Shown piece by piece: positions 55,161 through 64,000 of a stretch of 64,000 nt of DNA. Location: the NCBI RefSeq assembly GCF_001936335.1, contig NZ_CP018888.1, positions 868,001 to 932,000 of the forward strand, written 5' to 3'. The DNA is from Amylolactobacillus amylophilus DSM 20533 = JCM 1125. GTDB taxonomy: Bacteria > Bacillota > Bacilli > Lactobacillales > Lactobacillaceae. The position numbers and the translations under genes are program-made. Below the pieces are notes generated by a model that was not told the DNA's origin, did not search any database, and worked only from the letters and a program-made list of their open reading frames with translations. Numbering within the stretch: position 1 is the stretch's first letter; each line of letters starts with the position of its first letter.

Positions 55161-55784
55161 ATGGCTAGAAAAAAAGAAATATTCAAACAGCAAATTTTGG
55201 ACGTTGCATACAAGATGGCAATTGAAAATGGTGTTGATTCCCTTACAGCCAGAAAAGTTGCCGAGGCAGCAGATTGCTCTACTCAACCAATCTACCTTGA
55301 ATTCAAGAACATGAACGATTTACGTCAACAAGTGCTCGCAATGATTCAAGATAAGTTGCAGAGTAAAGTGTTTGAAGAATCGTTTACCGGCGACCCCCTT
55401 ATCGACCTCGAACTTTCTTACATCCACTTCGCTGCGAAACACCCACAATTATTCCGTGCAATGTATGTCGAAGGTAAATTTGGTAGTGCAAACATTTCTG
55501 ATTTCTCAATGGAAATTGGCTTGAAGAAACTCGAGGAATCATACCCAGAGAATGGCTTCAGTGATGAGAAAAAGAGAAATATCGTTACTGGTAGCTGGAT
55601 TATTGCGACCGGTATCGGTGCATTGGTTGCAACTGGCATGATTGAAATTAATCAGGAACAAATGGTTGAAATCTTGACGGCACAAGTGAACGACTTCATC
55701 TTGAATGATCGTTTCTCAGAGAGTCAAGAAGAGAGCACGTTCGAAGAGAAAGAAAAACGTTCAATCTCAGATATGCTTGGCTAA
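55161..55784 (+). CDS. TetR-family transcriptional regulator
   Basis: The 207-residue protein has an N-terminal TetR helix-turn-helix (DSLTARKVAEAADCSTQPIYLEFKNMNDL, residues about 25-53) and an all-helical ligand domain (FAAKHPQLFRAMYVEG onward). An acidic tail of 20 residues follows. AGGAGAAAG precedes the ATG. No obvious target gene adjoins; the next gene mgtC has its own promoter region after a terminator. Confidence 0.88.
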   Translation: MARKKEIFKQQILDVAYKMAIENGVDSLTARKVAEAADCSTQPIYLEFKNMNDLRQQVLAMIQDKLQSKVFEESFTGDPLIDLELSYIHFAAKHPQLFRAMYVEGKFGSANISDFSMEIGLKKLEESYPENGFSDEKKRNIVTGSWIIATGIGALVATGMIEINQEQMVEILTAQVNDFILNDRFSESQEESTFEEKEKRSISDMLG

Positions 55785-55809
55785 GCAATCGCCAATCGTC
55801 TAGTTTCAC

Positions 55810-55846
55810 GAGGTGTGGACAGAATTATCTGTCAGCACCTTTTTTA
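55810..55846 (+). terminator. Terminator of the TetR gene
   Basis: AGGTGtgGACAG-aattat-CTGTCagCACCT is followed by TTTTTT. Confidence 0.85.
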
Positions 55847-55934
55847 CTTGGCTAAATTAATCAATCACAAAAGAACGATGTAGACGTTAATTATTGCTAT
55901 AATTTAAGTATGATAATAGTTGATTGGAGAGGCT

Positions 55935-56642
55935 ATGCTAAACCTACATATAGAAATTGAACAAATTATTATTCGTATCCTGCTTGCGGCCCTGATTGCG
56001 GGCGCCATCGGGTGGGATCGGCAGAAGAAGAATCGTCCGGCGGGAGTCCAAGTACACGTGCTCGTGGCTATCGGAGCCGCGGTTGTGGCGATGATTCAAC
56101 AGGAGCTGACCCTTCAGGCGATTAGGATGGCTACCGAGAATGCTGATGTCTCGAATTTCGTGGCAAACGACGCTGCAAGGATGATTGCGGCTGTTGTGAG
56201 TGGGATTGGTTTTCTAGGCGCAGGTACGATCGTGGTGACCAAGCGGGTTGTGCGGGGCCTATCAACCGCTGCGTCGCTTTGGGCTACCGCAGCACTCGGG
56301 ATTGCTGTGGGGATGGGGTATTATCCCATTGCAATTATCGGTGGCGTGGCACTCTTTTCTGCGCTGCTATTCCTTGAACGTATCTTACGCGTGGATATGG
56401 GTACGGATATCGAGATTAGACTGATTGGTACAGCGGGAACAGAGGCCGTGGTGGAGCGCTTCTTCACCGAGCACAAGATTCGCTTCATCCCGAAGGACTT
56501 TCAGGTAGAGGAAGTGGAAGCTGGTAAGAGTTTCGTAGTTAGCTATGCGATTAAGCGCCCCCAGAGCTTGACGTACCCTAAGCTAGCGGAACAACTGTTA
56601 ACGGTACCAGAAGTCAGTGCGGTGAACTTGACGAGTTACTAA
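55935..56642 (+). CDS. mgtC: MgtC/SapB-family membrane protein
   Basis: The 235-residue protein has the MgtC core of four to five helices with GAIGWDRQKKNRPAGVQVHVLV and GIGFLGAGTIVVTKRVVRGL (loop with LGAGTI). A C-terminal ACT-like cytosolic domain lies at about residues 150-235. Homologues modulate ATP synthase or magnesium and acid stress in other bacteria; the role in lactobacilli is not settled. The ATG at 55935 has GGAGAGG just upstream and is preferred to the TTG at 55920. Confidence 0.85.
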   Translation: MLNLHIEIEQIIIRILLAALIAGAIGWDRQKKNRPAGVQVHVLVAIGAAVVAMIQQELTLQAIRMATENADVSNFVANDAARMIAAVVSGIGFLGAGTIVVTKRVVRGLSTAASLWATAALGIAVGMGYYPIAIIGGVALFSALLFLERILRVDMGTDIEIRLIGTAGTEAVVERFFTEHKIRFIPKDFQVEEVEAGKSFVVSYAIKRPQSLTYPKLAEQLLTVPEVSAVNLTSY

Positions 56643-56688
56643 AGACGATGCTGCATAATTAAATTGTCTACGAAATAATTTTTACGGC

Positions 56689-56728
56689 GAAAACGTTATC
56701 TAATGCTTGGCTAGATAGCGTTTTTTCG
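56689..56728 (+). terminator. Terminator of mgtC
   Basis: AACGtTATCTA and TAGATAgCGTT flank an eight-base loop, followed by TTTTTT. Confidence 0.85.
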
Positions 56729-56754
56729 TACGCTGAACAGGATAATATTAATAA

Positions 56755-56768
56755 TGTAAGCGTTGACA
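56755..56768 (+). promoter_or_regulatory. cre box overlapping the nox promoter
   Basis: TGTAAGCGTTGACA fits the cre consensus at 13 of 14 positions. Its last six bases are a perfect -35 hexamer TTGACA (56763-56768), so CcpA bound here would block RNA polymerase. Confidence 0.6.
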
Positions 56769-56841
56769 AGTTTGTGAGTTAGTTTTCAATAGGGGGTGTA
56801 ATTTAAAAATCCTAGCGGATGAAAATTGGGGGGCATTATTC

Positions 56842-58173
56842 ATGAAAGTTGCAGTAATTGGTTGTACACATGCAGGCGTATTTTCAGCACAGACTATTTT
56901 ACAAGAGCAACCGGACTGGGAAGTTACGGTGTATGAACGAAATGATAACCTCTCATTCCTTTCTTGTGGGATCGCGCTTTGGGTAGGCGACCACGTATCA
57001 GACCCGAAGAAGATGTTCTATTCAAGTCCTGAATCATTGGCGAGCCTTGGCGCAAATATGAAGATGGAACACGATGTTTTGAGTGTGGATGTTGATGCAA
57101 AGAGCCTGGTAGTCAAGGATCTGAAGACCGGCGTAGAGACAAAAGACACATTTGATAAGTTAGTAGTCACAACGGGATCGGCACCCGTAATTCCGCCTAT
57201 TGAGGGAATTGATAATAAGAACGTAATGCTTTGCAAGAACTACGCGCACGCAAAGGCATTAAAGGATATCGCACCAAGCATTAAATCGGCTGTAGTCATT
57301 GGTTCTGGCTACATTGGAGTAGAGATTGCCGAACAATTTGCTGTGACAGGTAAAGATGTAACGTTGTTCGATGCATTGCCAAGGGTGCTGGCAAAGAACT
57401 TTGACAAAACAATAACCGACCGGGTACAAAAGGACTATGAGGACCACGGCGTCAAAGTACAGCTAGGCGAAAAAGTAGTTGGTTTTAGCGGTGATAATGA
57501 AGTCACGGTGAAGACGGATAAAGGTAGCTATACTGCTGATATCGCTGTTTTGGCAGTAGGTTTCAAGCCAAACACTGGCCTGTTGAAAGGCCAATTGGAT
57601 ATGGAACCAAACGGCGCAATCATCACGAACGAGTACATGCAGACGAGCAATCCTGATGTCTTTGCAGCCGGAGATGCGTCGGTTGTATAATATAACCCAA
57701 CCGGCAAGGATGACTACATTCCGCTGGCAACAAATGCTGTACGACAGGGAATCTTAGTTGGTAAGAACATCGAGAAACCGACCGTGAAATATCTGGGCAC
57801 GCAGGCAACTAGTGCTGTTGCACTGTTCGATAAGACATTAGCGGCATCTGGTTGAACCGTTGATGGTGGTAAGGCAAGAGGAATCGAGTTGGTGAGTGTT
57901 ACTCTAGAGCAGGATTACCGCCCAGAATTCATGTTGAGTACTGAGCCAATTCTGATGATTTTAACCTGGGATAAAGAGACCAGGGAAGTTAAGGGAGCAC
58001 AGTTCTATAGTAAATATGATTGCGCCCAATCTGCTAATGTGATCTCGTTAGCGATTCAGAAACACATGATGATTGATGAGTTGTCGATGGTTAACATGTT
58101 CTTCCAGCCAAATTACGACCAGCCAGTGAACTACGTTAACGCATTAGCAATGGAAGCAGCTGCCAGAGCGTAG
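56842..58173 (+). pseudogene. nox: NADH oxidase (Nox, FAD flavoprotein) with two nonsense codons
   Basis: One frame of 444 codons encodes a complete water-forming-type NADH oxidase. The FAD site is VIGCTHAGVF, the redox-active Cys42 lies in FLSCGIAL, the NAD site is VVIGSGYIGVEIAEQF, and AAGDASVV lies near 282. It is broken by TAA at codon 283 (57688-57690) and TGA at codon 338 (57853-57855). The three pieces stay in frame and remain well conserved, so the damage is recent. The truncated 282-residue product would lack the dimer domain and part of the FAD site. Confidence 0.85.
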
Positions 58174-58201
58174 TTGAGCATCGGTTATCACAAAATAATA
58201 T

Positions 58202-58248
58202 AACCGTTCTGCTGAGGGTTGAGTCACTCAGAGAACGGTTTTTTTTGA
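58202..58248 (+). terminator. Terminator of the nox pseudogene
   Basis: AACCGTTCT and AGAACGGTT with an inner CTGAG/CTCAG pairing are followed by eight T. Confidence 0.85.
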
Positions 58249-58269
58249 CGAAAAAATTTGGTGAGAGGC

Positions 58270-58304
58270 AATAAAAATCCTACCAATCAGCGAAATTGGT
58301 AGGA
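58270..58304 (-). terminator. Terminator of the small gene at 58336
   Basis: ATCCTACCAAT and ATTGGTAGGAT are perfectly complementary around a seven-base loop, and the reverse strand continues TTTTTATT. Confidence 0.85.
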
Positions 58305-58335
58305 TCTGGCTTAGGGAGAGAATTTCTGAAGGGAT

Positions 58336-58443
58336 TTATTTATTCTTACGTTTAATGATTAAAAATATTGTGGTTGCAACTGTTGCCGCGCTTGCGGCAG
58401 CGACGCCATAGTGTAATTTTCTTCTTTGCTTAGTTTCTGTCAT
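58336..58443 (-). CDS. Very small membrane protein (35 residues)
   Basis: The frame encodes MTETKQRRKLHYGV followed by a hydrophobic helix (about 13-31) and a basic end IIKRKNK. It was judged real because AGGAGG stands seven bases before the ATG and a strong terminator follows 32 bases after the stop. The single basic-flanked helix suggests an inner-membrane microprotein. The family is not recognised. Confidence 0.6.
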   Translation of the reverse strand: MTETKQRRKLHYGVAAASAATVATTIFLIIKRKNK

Positions 58444-58613
58444 CTATGTGCCTCCTATTTGGCTAATCATAACCATCTGTTCTAGGTATGATTACATCAT
58501 AGCGGACAAACATAAAGAAAAATGCAACTTTGTGTAAAGTAAACGTTCAGAAAGTATGAAGAATCCCCATATTAGTTTATGAAATAGTAAAGGGGGAGCA
58601 GGGGCAGTCTGAA

Positions 58614-58973
58614 CTAGACAATCGTGGCGCCAAATGGGCGTAATGACAGGCCCGCAAGCTTTAATGATTGTTTGGCGAAAGGAATACCAATGATGGTGAT
58701 AGTTAACAGAAGAGCGCTAGCCAGATGGGTTAAAGCGAGTGGCAGCCCTGAAATCAGTAACCAGATCACATTAACGACAAAGTTAGTGGTCGTTGTGTGG
58801 TAGACCACCTCCTTGTTGAATGGTGCAAGTGAGAGCCGGGCAAACTTGAAGCACTGCACGCCAATGGGGAGCCCAACGATTGTAATGGACCAGAGCAAGC
58901 CCGCCCCAAACCAAGCCAGAGCCCCACCTAGGCCACCGAAAATAAACCAAATAATATTACCGATTAATTTCAT
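58614..58973 (-). CDS. YccF domain membrane protein
   Basis: The 119-residue protein has two copies of the YccF half-repeat: NIIWFIFGGLGGALAWFGAG with IVGLPIGVQCFKFARLSLAPF, and NVIWLLISGLPLALTHLASA with IIGIPFAKQSLKLAGLSLRPF. Each half has two helices. The function of the family is unknown. It lies 50 bases downstream of the dehydrogenase gene at 59024 on the same strand and may share its transcript. Confidence 0.85.
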   Translation of the reverse strand: MKLIGNIIWFIFGGLGGALAWFGAGLLWSITIVGLPIGVQCFKFARLSLAPFNKEVVYHTTTTNFVVNVIWLLISGLPLALTHLASALLLTITIIGIPFAKQSLKLAGLSLRPFGATIV

Positions 58974-59023
58974 AACGGAACTCCCATCTAAGCTGACCCA
59001 AATTCACTAGAGATTACGGGCGA

Positions 59024-59887
59024 CTAGCCCTCGTAATACTTGATTAATGCCTGTGTGCCCAAATCACCGAGGCCATCTTCATCCTGTAACTTCTCGTATA
59101 ATTTCTTCGCGAGTTCAAGCATCGGCAAGCTAATCTCCATCTGCTCCGCTTCCTCAATTGCTAGGCGCAGATCCTTGATGAAGTGCTTGATGTAGAATCC
59201 GGGGGCGTAGTCGCCGGCGAGCACGCGTGGTCCGTAATTCTGGAGGCTCCAGTTAGCAGCAGAACCGCCAGAGAGGGTGTCAATCACTGCTTGTTCGTCC
59301 AAGCCAGCTTTCTTGGCGAAGGCCAAGGTTTCGCTCATACCAAGCATGGTTCCGGCAATCATGATCTGGTTGGCCAGCTTTGTTCTTTGGCCACTACCTG
59401 ATCCGCCGAAGAGGTGCATTGACTTGCCCATCGCCTGAAAAATTGGGAGCATGGACTCGTAGGTCTCAACTGGGCCACCAACCATGATAGTTAACGCGCC
59501 TGTTTTGGCACCCAAGTCCCCACCGGATACTGGGGCATCTAAAGCCGCAATGCCCAACTCCTGTGCAGTTTGGCTAATTCGTTCGGCTAGGCGTGGGCTG
59601 CTAGTGGTCATGTCAATAACTGTGAGGCCGGCATGTGTACCGGCGAAAACACCGGTGTCACCGTAGTAGACTTCTTGAACGTCTTTTGGAAAGCCAACAA
59701 TGGAGATGATGACATCGACCTGAGTTGTGAGTACCTTTGGCGTATCCGCCCATTGTGCGCCTAAATCTAGTGCTCTTTGTGCATGTGCCTTGGTGCGATT
59801 ATAGACAGTCACATCAAAGCCATTCTTGATTAAGTTGGCAATCATGCCCGTCCCCATCACACCTGTACCGATAAATCCAATTTTCAT
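59024..59887 (-). CDS. Beta-hydroxyacid dehydrogenase (3-hydroxyisobutyrate/tartronate semialdehyde reductase family)
   Basis: The 287-residue NAD(P) enzyme has the Rossmann motif GFIGTGVMGTGM (4-15), the substrate loop DAPVSGGDLGAKTG (about 117-130) and the catalytic Lys in GQRTKLANQIMIA. Members act on 3-hydroxyisobutyrate, tartronate semialdehyde or succinic semialdehyde, and sequence alone does not decide between them. AGGAGGAAG precedes the ATG. It follows cvpA on the same strand, 26 bases away. Confidence 0.88.
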   Translation of the reverse strand: MKIGFIGTGVMGTGMIANLIKNGFDVTVYNRTKAHAQRALDLGAQWADTPKVLTTQVDVIISIVGFPKDVQEVYYGDTGVFAGTHAGLTVIDMTTSSPRLAERISQTAQELGIAALDAPVSGGDLGAKTGALTIMVGGPVETYESMLPIFQAMGKSMHLFGGSGSGQRTKLANQIMIAGTMLGMSETLAFAKKAGLDEQAVIDTLSGGSAANWSLQNYGPRVLAGDYAPGFYIKHFIKDLRLAIEEAEQMEISLPMLELAKKLYEKLQDEDGLGDLGTQALIKYYEG

Positions 59888-59913
59888 TATTCTTCCTCCT
59901 CGTTACGCCTAAA

Positions 59914-60456
59914 TTAAAGTAGTGATAATTGTAAACCGCTTGCGTCAATACCAAAGATACTATTAAAGATGTTCTGTGACAAACCGGGGGTCTCATAAAG
60001 CATGAACCGCAAGAATTGTGAGTCAACTGTTTGTTGGATGAACCAATCAATCTGGAGTGCATTGAGCATCGATAAGACCAGATAGCTGACGAAGTAGGTG
60101 ATGATAAATGAGACAACTGCGCCGGCGACGCCGTCGATCCAGGAAATGAGGCCACGCTTTTTCGCGGAGGTGGGCACGAGCCGGGTGATGAAGCGGACGA
60201 CGATTTTGCCGAGCAGCATGATCAGTAAGAATGCAATGAAGTGGTAGAGCATCTTATCGATTTCCGTCGCTTCAACCAGTGGCTTCTGCATGATGTTGAC
60301 CATGATCCACGTACCAAAGTCTGTGTTGAACATGCTAGCGGCGACCACGGTAAAGAAAAAGCCGATCAGGCTAACGATGCGCTTGGTGAAACCAAGGCGA
60401 TAGCCGGCTGTTGCCGAGAAGATAAGCAGTAGAATAACAATAATGCTGATAATCAT
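59914..60456 (-). CDS. CvpA family membrane protein
   Basis: The 180-residue protein has four helices. The N-terminal pattern IISIIVILLLIFSATAGYRL then GFTKRIVSLIGFFF, and the later GLISWIDGVAGAVVSFI, are typical of CvpA. Colicin V production proteins of this family have roles in envelope homeostasis that are still poorly defined. AGGAGG precedes the ATG. It is the first gene of a probable unit with the dehydrogenase and perhaps yccF. Confidence 0.85.
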   Translation of the reverse strand: MIISIIVILLLIFSATAGYRLGFTKRIVSLIGFFFTVVAASMFNTDFGTWIMVNIMQKPLVEATEIDKMLYHFIAFLLIMLLGKIVVRFITRLVPTSAKKRGLISWIDGVAGAVVSFIITYFVSYLVLSMLNALQIDWFIQQTVDSQFLRFMLYETPGLSQNIFNSIFGIDASGLQLSLL

Positions 60457-60507
60457 AAAAAATCCTCCTGCTGATATTATACTGGAAAGTAGTTTAATAA
60501 CCCTAGT

Positions 60508-60595
60508 TTGTGTTAATCTTTTAAAAAAGATATAATTCTTTATTGCTGAAGCGATGTTTGACTGAGATTAGCAACAACCATCTCAGCCTTTTTTG
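60508..60595 (+). promoter_or_regulatory. Promoter and attenuator-like leader of the MFS gene
   Basis: TTGTGT (60508-60513), 17 bases and TATAAT (60531-60536) make a good promoter. About 25 bases after the likely start site, CTGAGAT (60562-60568) pairs with ATCTCAG (60580-60586) and CCTTTTTTG follows, a terminator placed 18 bases before the MFS start codon. A minimal frame ATG-TTT-GAC-TGA (60554-60565) runs into the hairpin. The layout is that of inducible attenuation of a drug-efflux gene. Confidence 0.55.
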
Positions 60596-60613
60596 TTGAC
60601 CGGAGTACAAATA

Positions 60614-61834
60614 ATGATTAACAGAGATTGGCGCACACAAATTACCACGATGATGACGAGCCAGGCGATTACCATGCTGGGCTCGTCAATCTCGGGCTTT
60701 GCTATCGTGTGGTATATTGCCTTACAAACAGAGAGCGGCGTTTGGATGACGTATGCGACGCTAGCTAACCTGATACCCGGAGCAATCGTCTCCTTATTCG
60801 GTGGCGTCTTTGCCGATCGTTATAATAGGAAATTTCTGGCGATTTTCTCGGATATGGGAATCGCCCTAATCACACTGGTCATGGCACTGCTCTATCAGAT
60901 GGGCTACCAGAGCCTCTGGTTATTGCTAATCCTGTTGGCGGCTCGTTCCGTTGGGACGGGAGTCCAGACGCCGGCGGCCAGTGCATTAGTCCCCCAAATT
61001 GTACCAGGGGAGCATCTCCCCCGCGTTAACGGACTAAATCAGACCATTAATGCTATATCACAATTGGCGGGGCCGGCCCTCGGCGGGGTGGTGTTTGGCT
61101 CGCTTGGTTTACTAGGAAGCTTCTGGATTGACGTGATTACCGCGACGATTGGTATCTCGATCTTCAGCTTCGTGAAGGTCCAGAATATCAATAAGGAGCG
61201 TGAGCTCGAGTCCGTCTTCAAGGAGATGAAAATCGGGATAAACTATGTGAGACGGAGTAGGCTATTAACGTACTTGTTTGCCAGCTTCTTCGCCTTCTGG
61301 ATTTTAATTACACCATCAGCGTTTCTAGCGCAAATCTTTATCGAGCGGACCTATCCGGGAAACGGGGTCTTCAACTTAACGGTGATGGAGATCGCCTGGT
61401 CCGTAGGTTCGCTACTCGGAGGTATTGCGGTGTCGTGGCACGGTGTCATTCAGAATAAGATTCGCATGATCTTCTTAGTGATGGCGGTTGACGGCTTTGC
61501 CTTTGGGCTAATGGTGTTCATGCCAAATAACTGGCTCTTCTCGCTTGTTATGATGTTTGGTGGCCTCTTCATGCCATGGCTGAGCACCGCACACACGACG
61601 CTGTTGCAGGAGACTGTTGAGCCAACGATGATGGGCCGAGTCTTCTCGGTCGTGAATATTATCAGTATGACGGCGATGCCGTTAGGAATGGTGGTCTTTG
61701 GTCCCTTAGGTGACGTGATTGATTTGAAGATAATCTTTGCTGTGACAGGCTTACTCTCGATTGTACTGGCTGCCTGGTTTTATGCACGAATGCACCATTT
61801 TAAAATCGAGAAGCATACCGAGAACTCATTATAA
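60614..61834 (+). CDS. MFS transporter, MefA-like (MFS_3) exporter
   Basis: The 406-residue protein has about 12 helices. The A-motif reads GGVFADRYNRKFLAI, and the segment ARSVGTGVQTPAASALVPQIVP is characteristic of the MefA/enterobactin-exporter group. These pumps export macrolides, siderophores or unknown compounds. The ATG at 60614 has GGAG eight bases before it and is preferred to an upstream in-frame TTG. The attenuator-like leader suggests induction by a translation-inhibiting drug, which is inference. Confidence 0.8.
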   Translation: MINRDWRTQITTMMTSQAITMLGSSISGFAIVWYIALQTESGVWMTYATLANLIPGAIVSLFGGVFADRYNRKFLAIFSDMGIALITLVMALLYQMGYQSLWLLLILLAARSVGTGVQTPAASALVPQIVPGEHLPRVNGLNQTINAISQLAGPALGGVVFGSLGLLGSFWIDVITATIGISIFSFVKVQNINKERELESVFKEMKIGINYVRRSRLLTYLFASFFAFWILITPSAFLAQIFIERTYPGNGVFNLTVMEIAWSVGSLLGGIAVSWHGVIQNKIRMIFLVMAVDGFAFGLMVFMPNNWLFSLVMMFGGLFMPWLSTAHTTLLQETVEPTMMGRVFSVVNIISMTAMPLGMVVFGPLGDVIDLKIIFAVTGLLSIVLAAWFYARMHHFKIEKHTENSL

Positions 61835-61973
61835 TAATATTTTGCAGAAGTGCTTTGACTCAGTGGCAAAAGTAACTCATAATTGAGACTGTGAAATCAC
61901 CGAAATGGCATTGCTTGCCTGTCTTAAATGGAGTACATTATTAGTTGTGAAACACAAGTTTCACGGGAGAAAA

Positions 61974-62693
61974 ATGAAACCTGAAGAATTCAAACAATAT
62001 CTAGCAGATCGGGGAGTTGAGCTGACAGACCAAAAGGTCACTCAATTCCAGCAATACTTTAAATTCCTGGTAGAGACGAACGAACACGTCAATCTCACCG
62101 CCATTACAGCTGAAGAGGACGTGTACTTGAAGCACTTTCTTGACTCGATTCTACCTCTATTGGAACTACCAGCAGCATTTGTGCAAAACGCACGGGTAAT
62201 CGACATTGGTGCTGGGGCTGGCTTTCCATCGCTACCAATCAAGATTCTCCGTCCGGACTTAACCGTGACAATCGTGGACTCACTCAACAAAAGAATTAAG
62301 TTCTTAGGTGATCTAGTGATTATGCTCAGCCTGGACAACGTGGAACTCGTCCACGGACGTGCCGAGGATGTGGGGCAGGATCGTCGCTACCGGGAGAAAT
62401 ACGACTTAGTGACGGCGCGCGCAGTTGCGCGGCTGAATACGCTCAGTGAATATTGCCTGCCGTTTGCTAAAGTTGGTGGTGCGTTCGTGGCCCTAAAGGG
62501 GCCACGTGGTGAGTCTGAGTTACAGGATTCAGCAACGGCGATTGCTAAATTGGGTGGTAAGTTGCGCACCAATCAGGTTGTGACTTTACCAGAGACCGCT
62601 GAACAGAGAATGTTGACGGTAATCGATAAGGTCAAGGCGACACCAAAGAAATATCCCCGCCAAGCAGGGATGCCTAACAAGAAACCATTATAA
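61974..62693 (+). CDS. rsmG: 16S rRNA (guanine527-N7)-methyltransferase
   Basis: The 239-residue enzyme (GidB) methylates G527 of 16S rRNA in the decoding region. The SAM motif is VIDIGAGAGFPSLPIKI (about 77-93), and the family features HFLDSILPLL and DLVTARAVARLNTL are present. The ATG at 61974 has GGGAG six bases before it. The position before noc and parA is the usual origin-proximal order. Its stop codon overlaps the first base of the repeat array at 62692. Confidence 0.96.
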   Translation: MKPEEFKQYLADRGVELTDQKVTQFQQYFKFLVETNEHVNLTAITAEEDVYLKHFLDSILPLLELPAAFVQNARVIDIGAGAGFPSLPIKILRPDLTVTIVDSLNKRIKFLGDLVIMLSLDNVELVHGRAEDVGQDRRYREKYDLVTARAVARLNTLSEYCLPFAKVGGAFVALKGPRGESELQDSATAIAKLGGKLRTNQVVTLPETAEQRMLTVIDKVKATPKKYPRQAGMPNKKPL

Positions 62694-62979
62694 ACAAGTA
62701 GCGCCACAAGCTGGTAAGGCCCTGAGCACTTACGAAGGCAATAAAGCGTGAAACGCTGCGATTGGCCAGTAAGGTGAAGGGGACTAGCTTGTGAAACACA
62801 ATTAAACAAGTAGCGCCACAAGCTGGTAAGGCCCTGAGCACTTACGAAGGCAATAAAGCGTGAAACGCTGCGATTGGCCAGTAAGGTGGAGGGGACTAGC
62901 TTGTGAAACACAATTAAACAAGTAGCGCCACAAGCTGGTAAGGCCCTGAGCACTTACGAAGACAATGAAGCGTGAAACT
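62692..62979 (+). repeat. Tandem dyad-symmetric repeat units 3' of rsmG
   Basis: Two full units of 112 bases (from 62692 and 62804) and a partial third (from 62916) are nearly identical. Each has an outer pair CACAAGCT/AGCTTGTG, then CTTAC/GTAAG, GGCAAT/ATTGGCC and a central AGCG-tgaaa-CGCT. CTGAGCACTTACGAA matches the complement of the A unit at 48.3 kb (there CTGAGCACTAACGAA), so this is the same family in the opposite map orientation. Open reverse frames inside it are not genes. Confidence 0.9.
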
Positions 62980-63015
62980 AGAATAACAATGGATTTAGAG
63001 GAGTAATTGATAAAT

Positions 63016-64000
<985 letters not shown>

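Noticed and set aside
57853-57855. Selenocysteine or programmed read-through at the nox TGA
   Set aside because: There is a second, unrelated TAA upstream, no SECIS-like hairpin was seen, and NADH oxidases have no selenocysteine at this place.
61948-61985. parS site near rsmG
   Set aside because: AGTTTCACGGGAGAAA matches the 16-base parS consensus at only about 12 positions and the dyad is broken; GTGAAAC-acaa-GTTTCAC beside it has the arms in the wrong order.

Overview
The window looks like the chromosome of a heterofermentative lactic acid bacterium of the Lactobacillaceae, close to the replication origin. The evidence is a full-length phosphoketolase with rpe and rbsK, an oxidative glycerol operon (glpK, a GlpO-type glycerophosphate oxidase, glpF), oleate hydratase, a branched-chain amino-acid racemase-like enzyme, the amaP/DUF2273/asp23 operon, CcpA (cre) boxes, and rsmG-noc-parA at the right edge, the usual origin-proximal order in lactobacilli. 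No rRNA, tRNA or CRISPR was found.

Layout. 1-14.4 kb is ordinary chromosome: an aryl-sulfotransferase end, a PyrE-like protein whose catalytic basic residues are replaced, an amino-acid racemase/permease pair, transporters, an Rgg-type regulator, a LytTR/LiaF-like pair, pyrDB behind an attenuator-like leader, gatD without murT, pdxK and rbsK. 14.5-27.1 kb is a mosaic of mobile DNA. It starts with an IS6-family remnant cut by an ISL3-family element. Next comes a complete phosphate-uptake cassette: a degenerate PhoP-like regulator, phoU, pstS-C-A-B-B and a second phoU, with Pho-box-like direct repeats before both forward units. A directly oriented second IS6 copy (809 bp, dead transposase) follows. 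After it lies the relic of a rolling-circle plasmid: a rep 3' end, a structured region, a pMV158-type oriT, a mob start relic and cadD. An IS3-family element closes the mosaic. This block separates rbsK from rpe-xpkA, so it sits inside a pentose-catabolism neighbourhood.

27-48 kb holds rpe, xpkA, a GntR/UTRA regulator divergent from glpK-glpO-glpF, oleate hydratase, an AraC/GyrI-like regulator, an antitoxin-like protein facing a macrodomain protein, a P-type ATPase, and a two-component system followed by a FtsX-type ABC exporter. 48-64 kb holds the asp23 operon, folate and stress genes, two decayed genes (a GNAT acetyltransferase and NADH oxidase), mgtC, cvpA, an MFS exporter behind a short attenuator-like leader, then rsmG, noc and the start of parA.

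The two most unusual signals are these. (1) A phosphate-uptake operon with its own atypical regulator is packaged between IS6 copies and joined to plasmid DNA. (2) A family of roughly 112-116 bp, dyad-symmetric intergenic repeats occurs at three loci (28.06, 48.3-48.8 and 62.7-63.0 kb), always just 3' of a gene and in the same orientation relative to that gene. All calls rest on reading the sequence and on recall of protein families; no database search was run.
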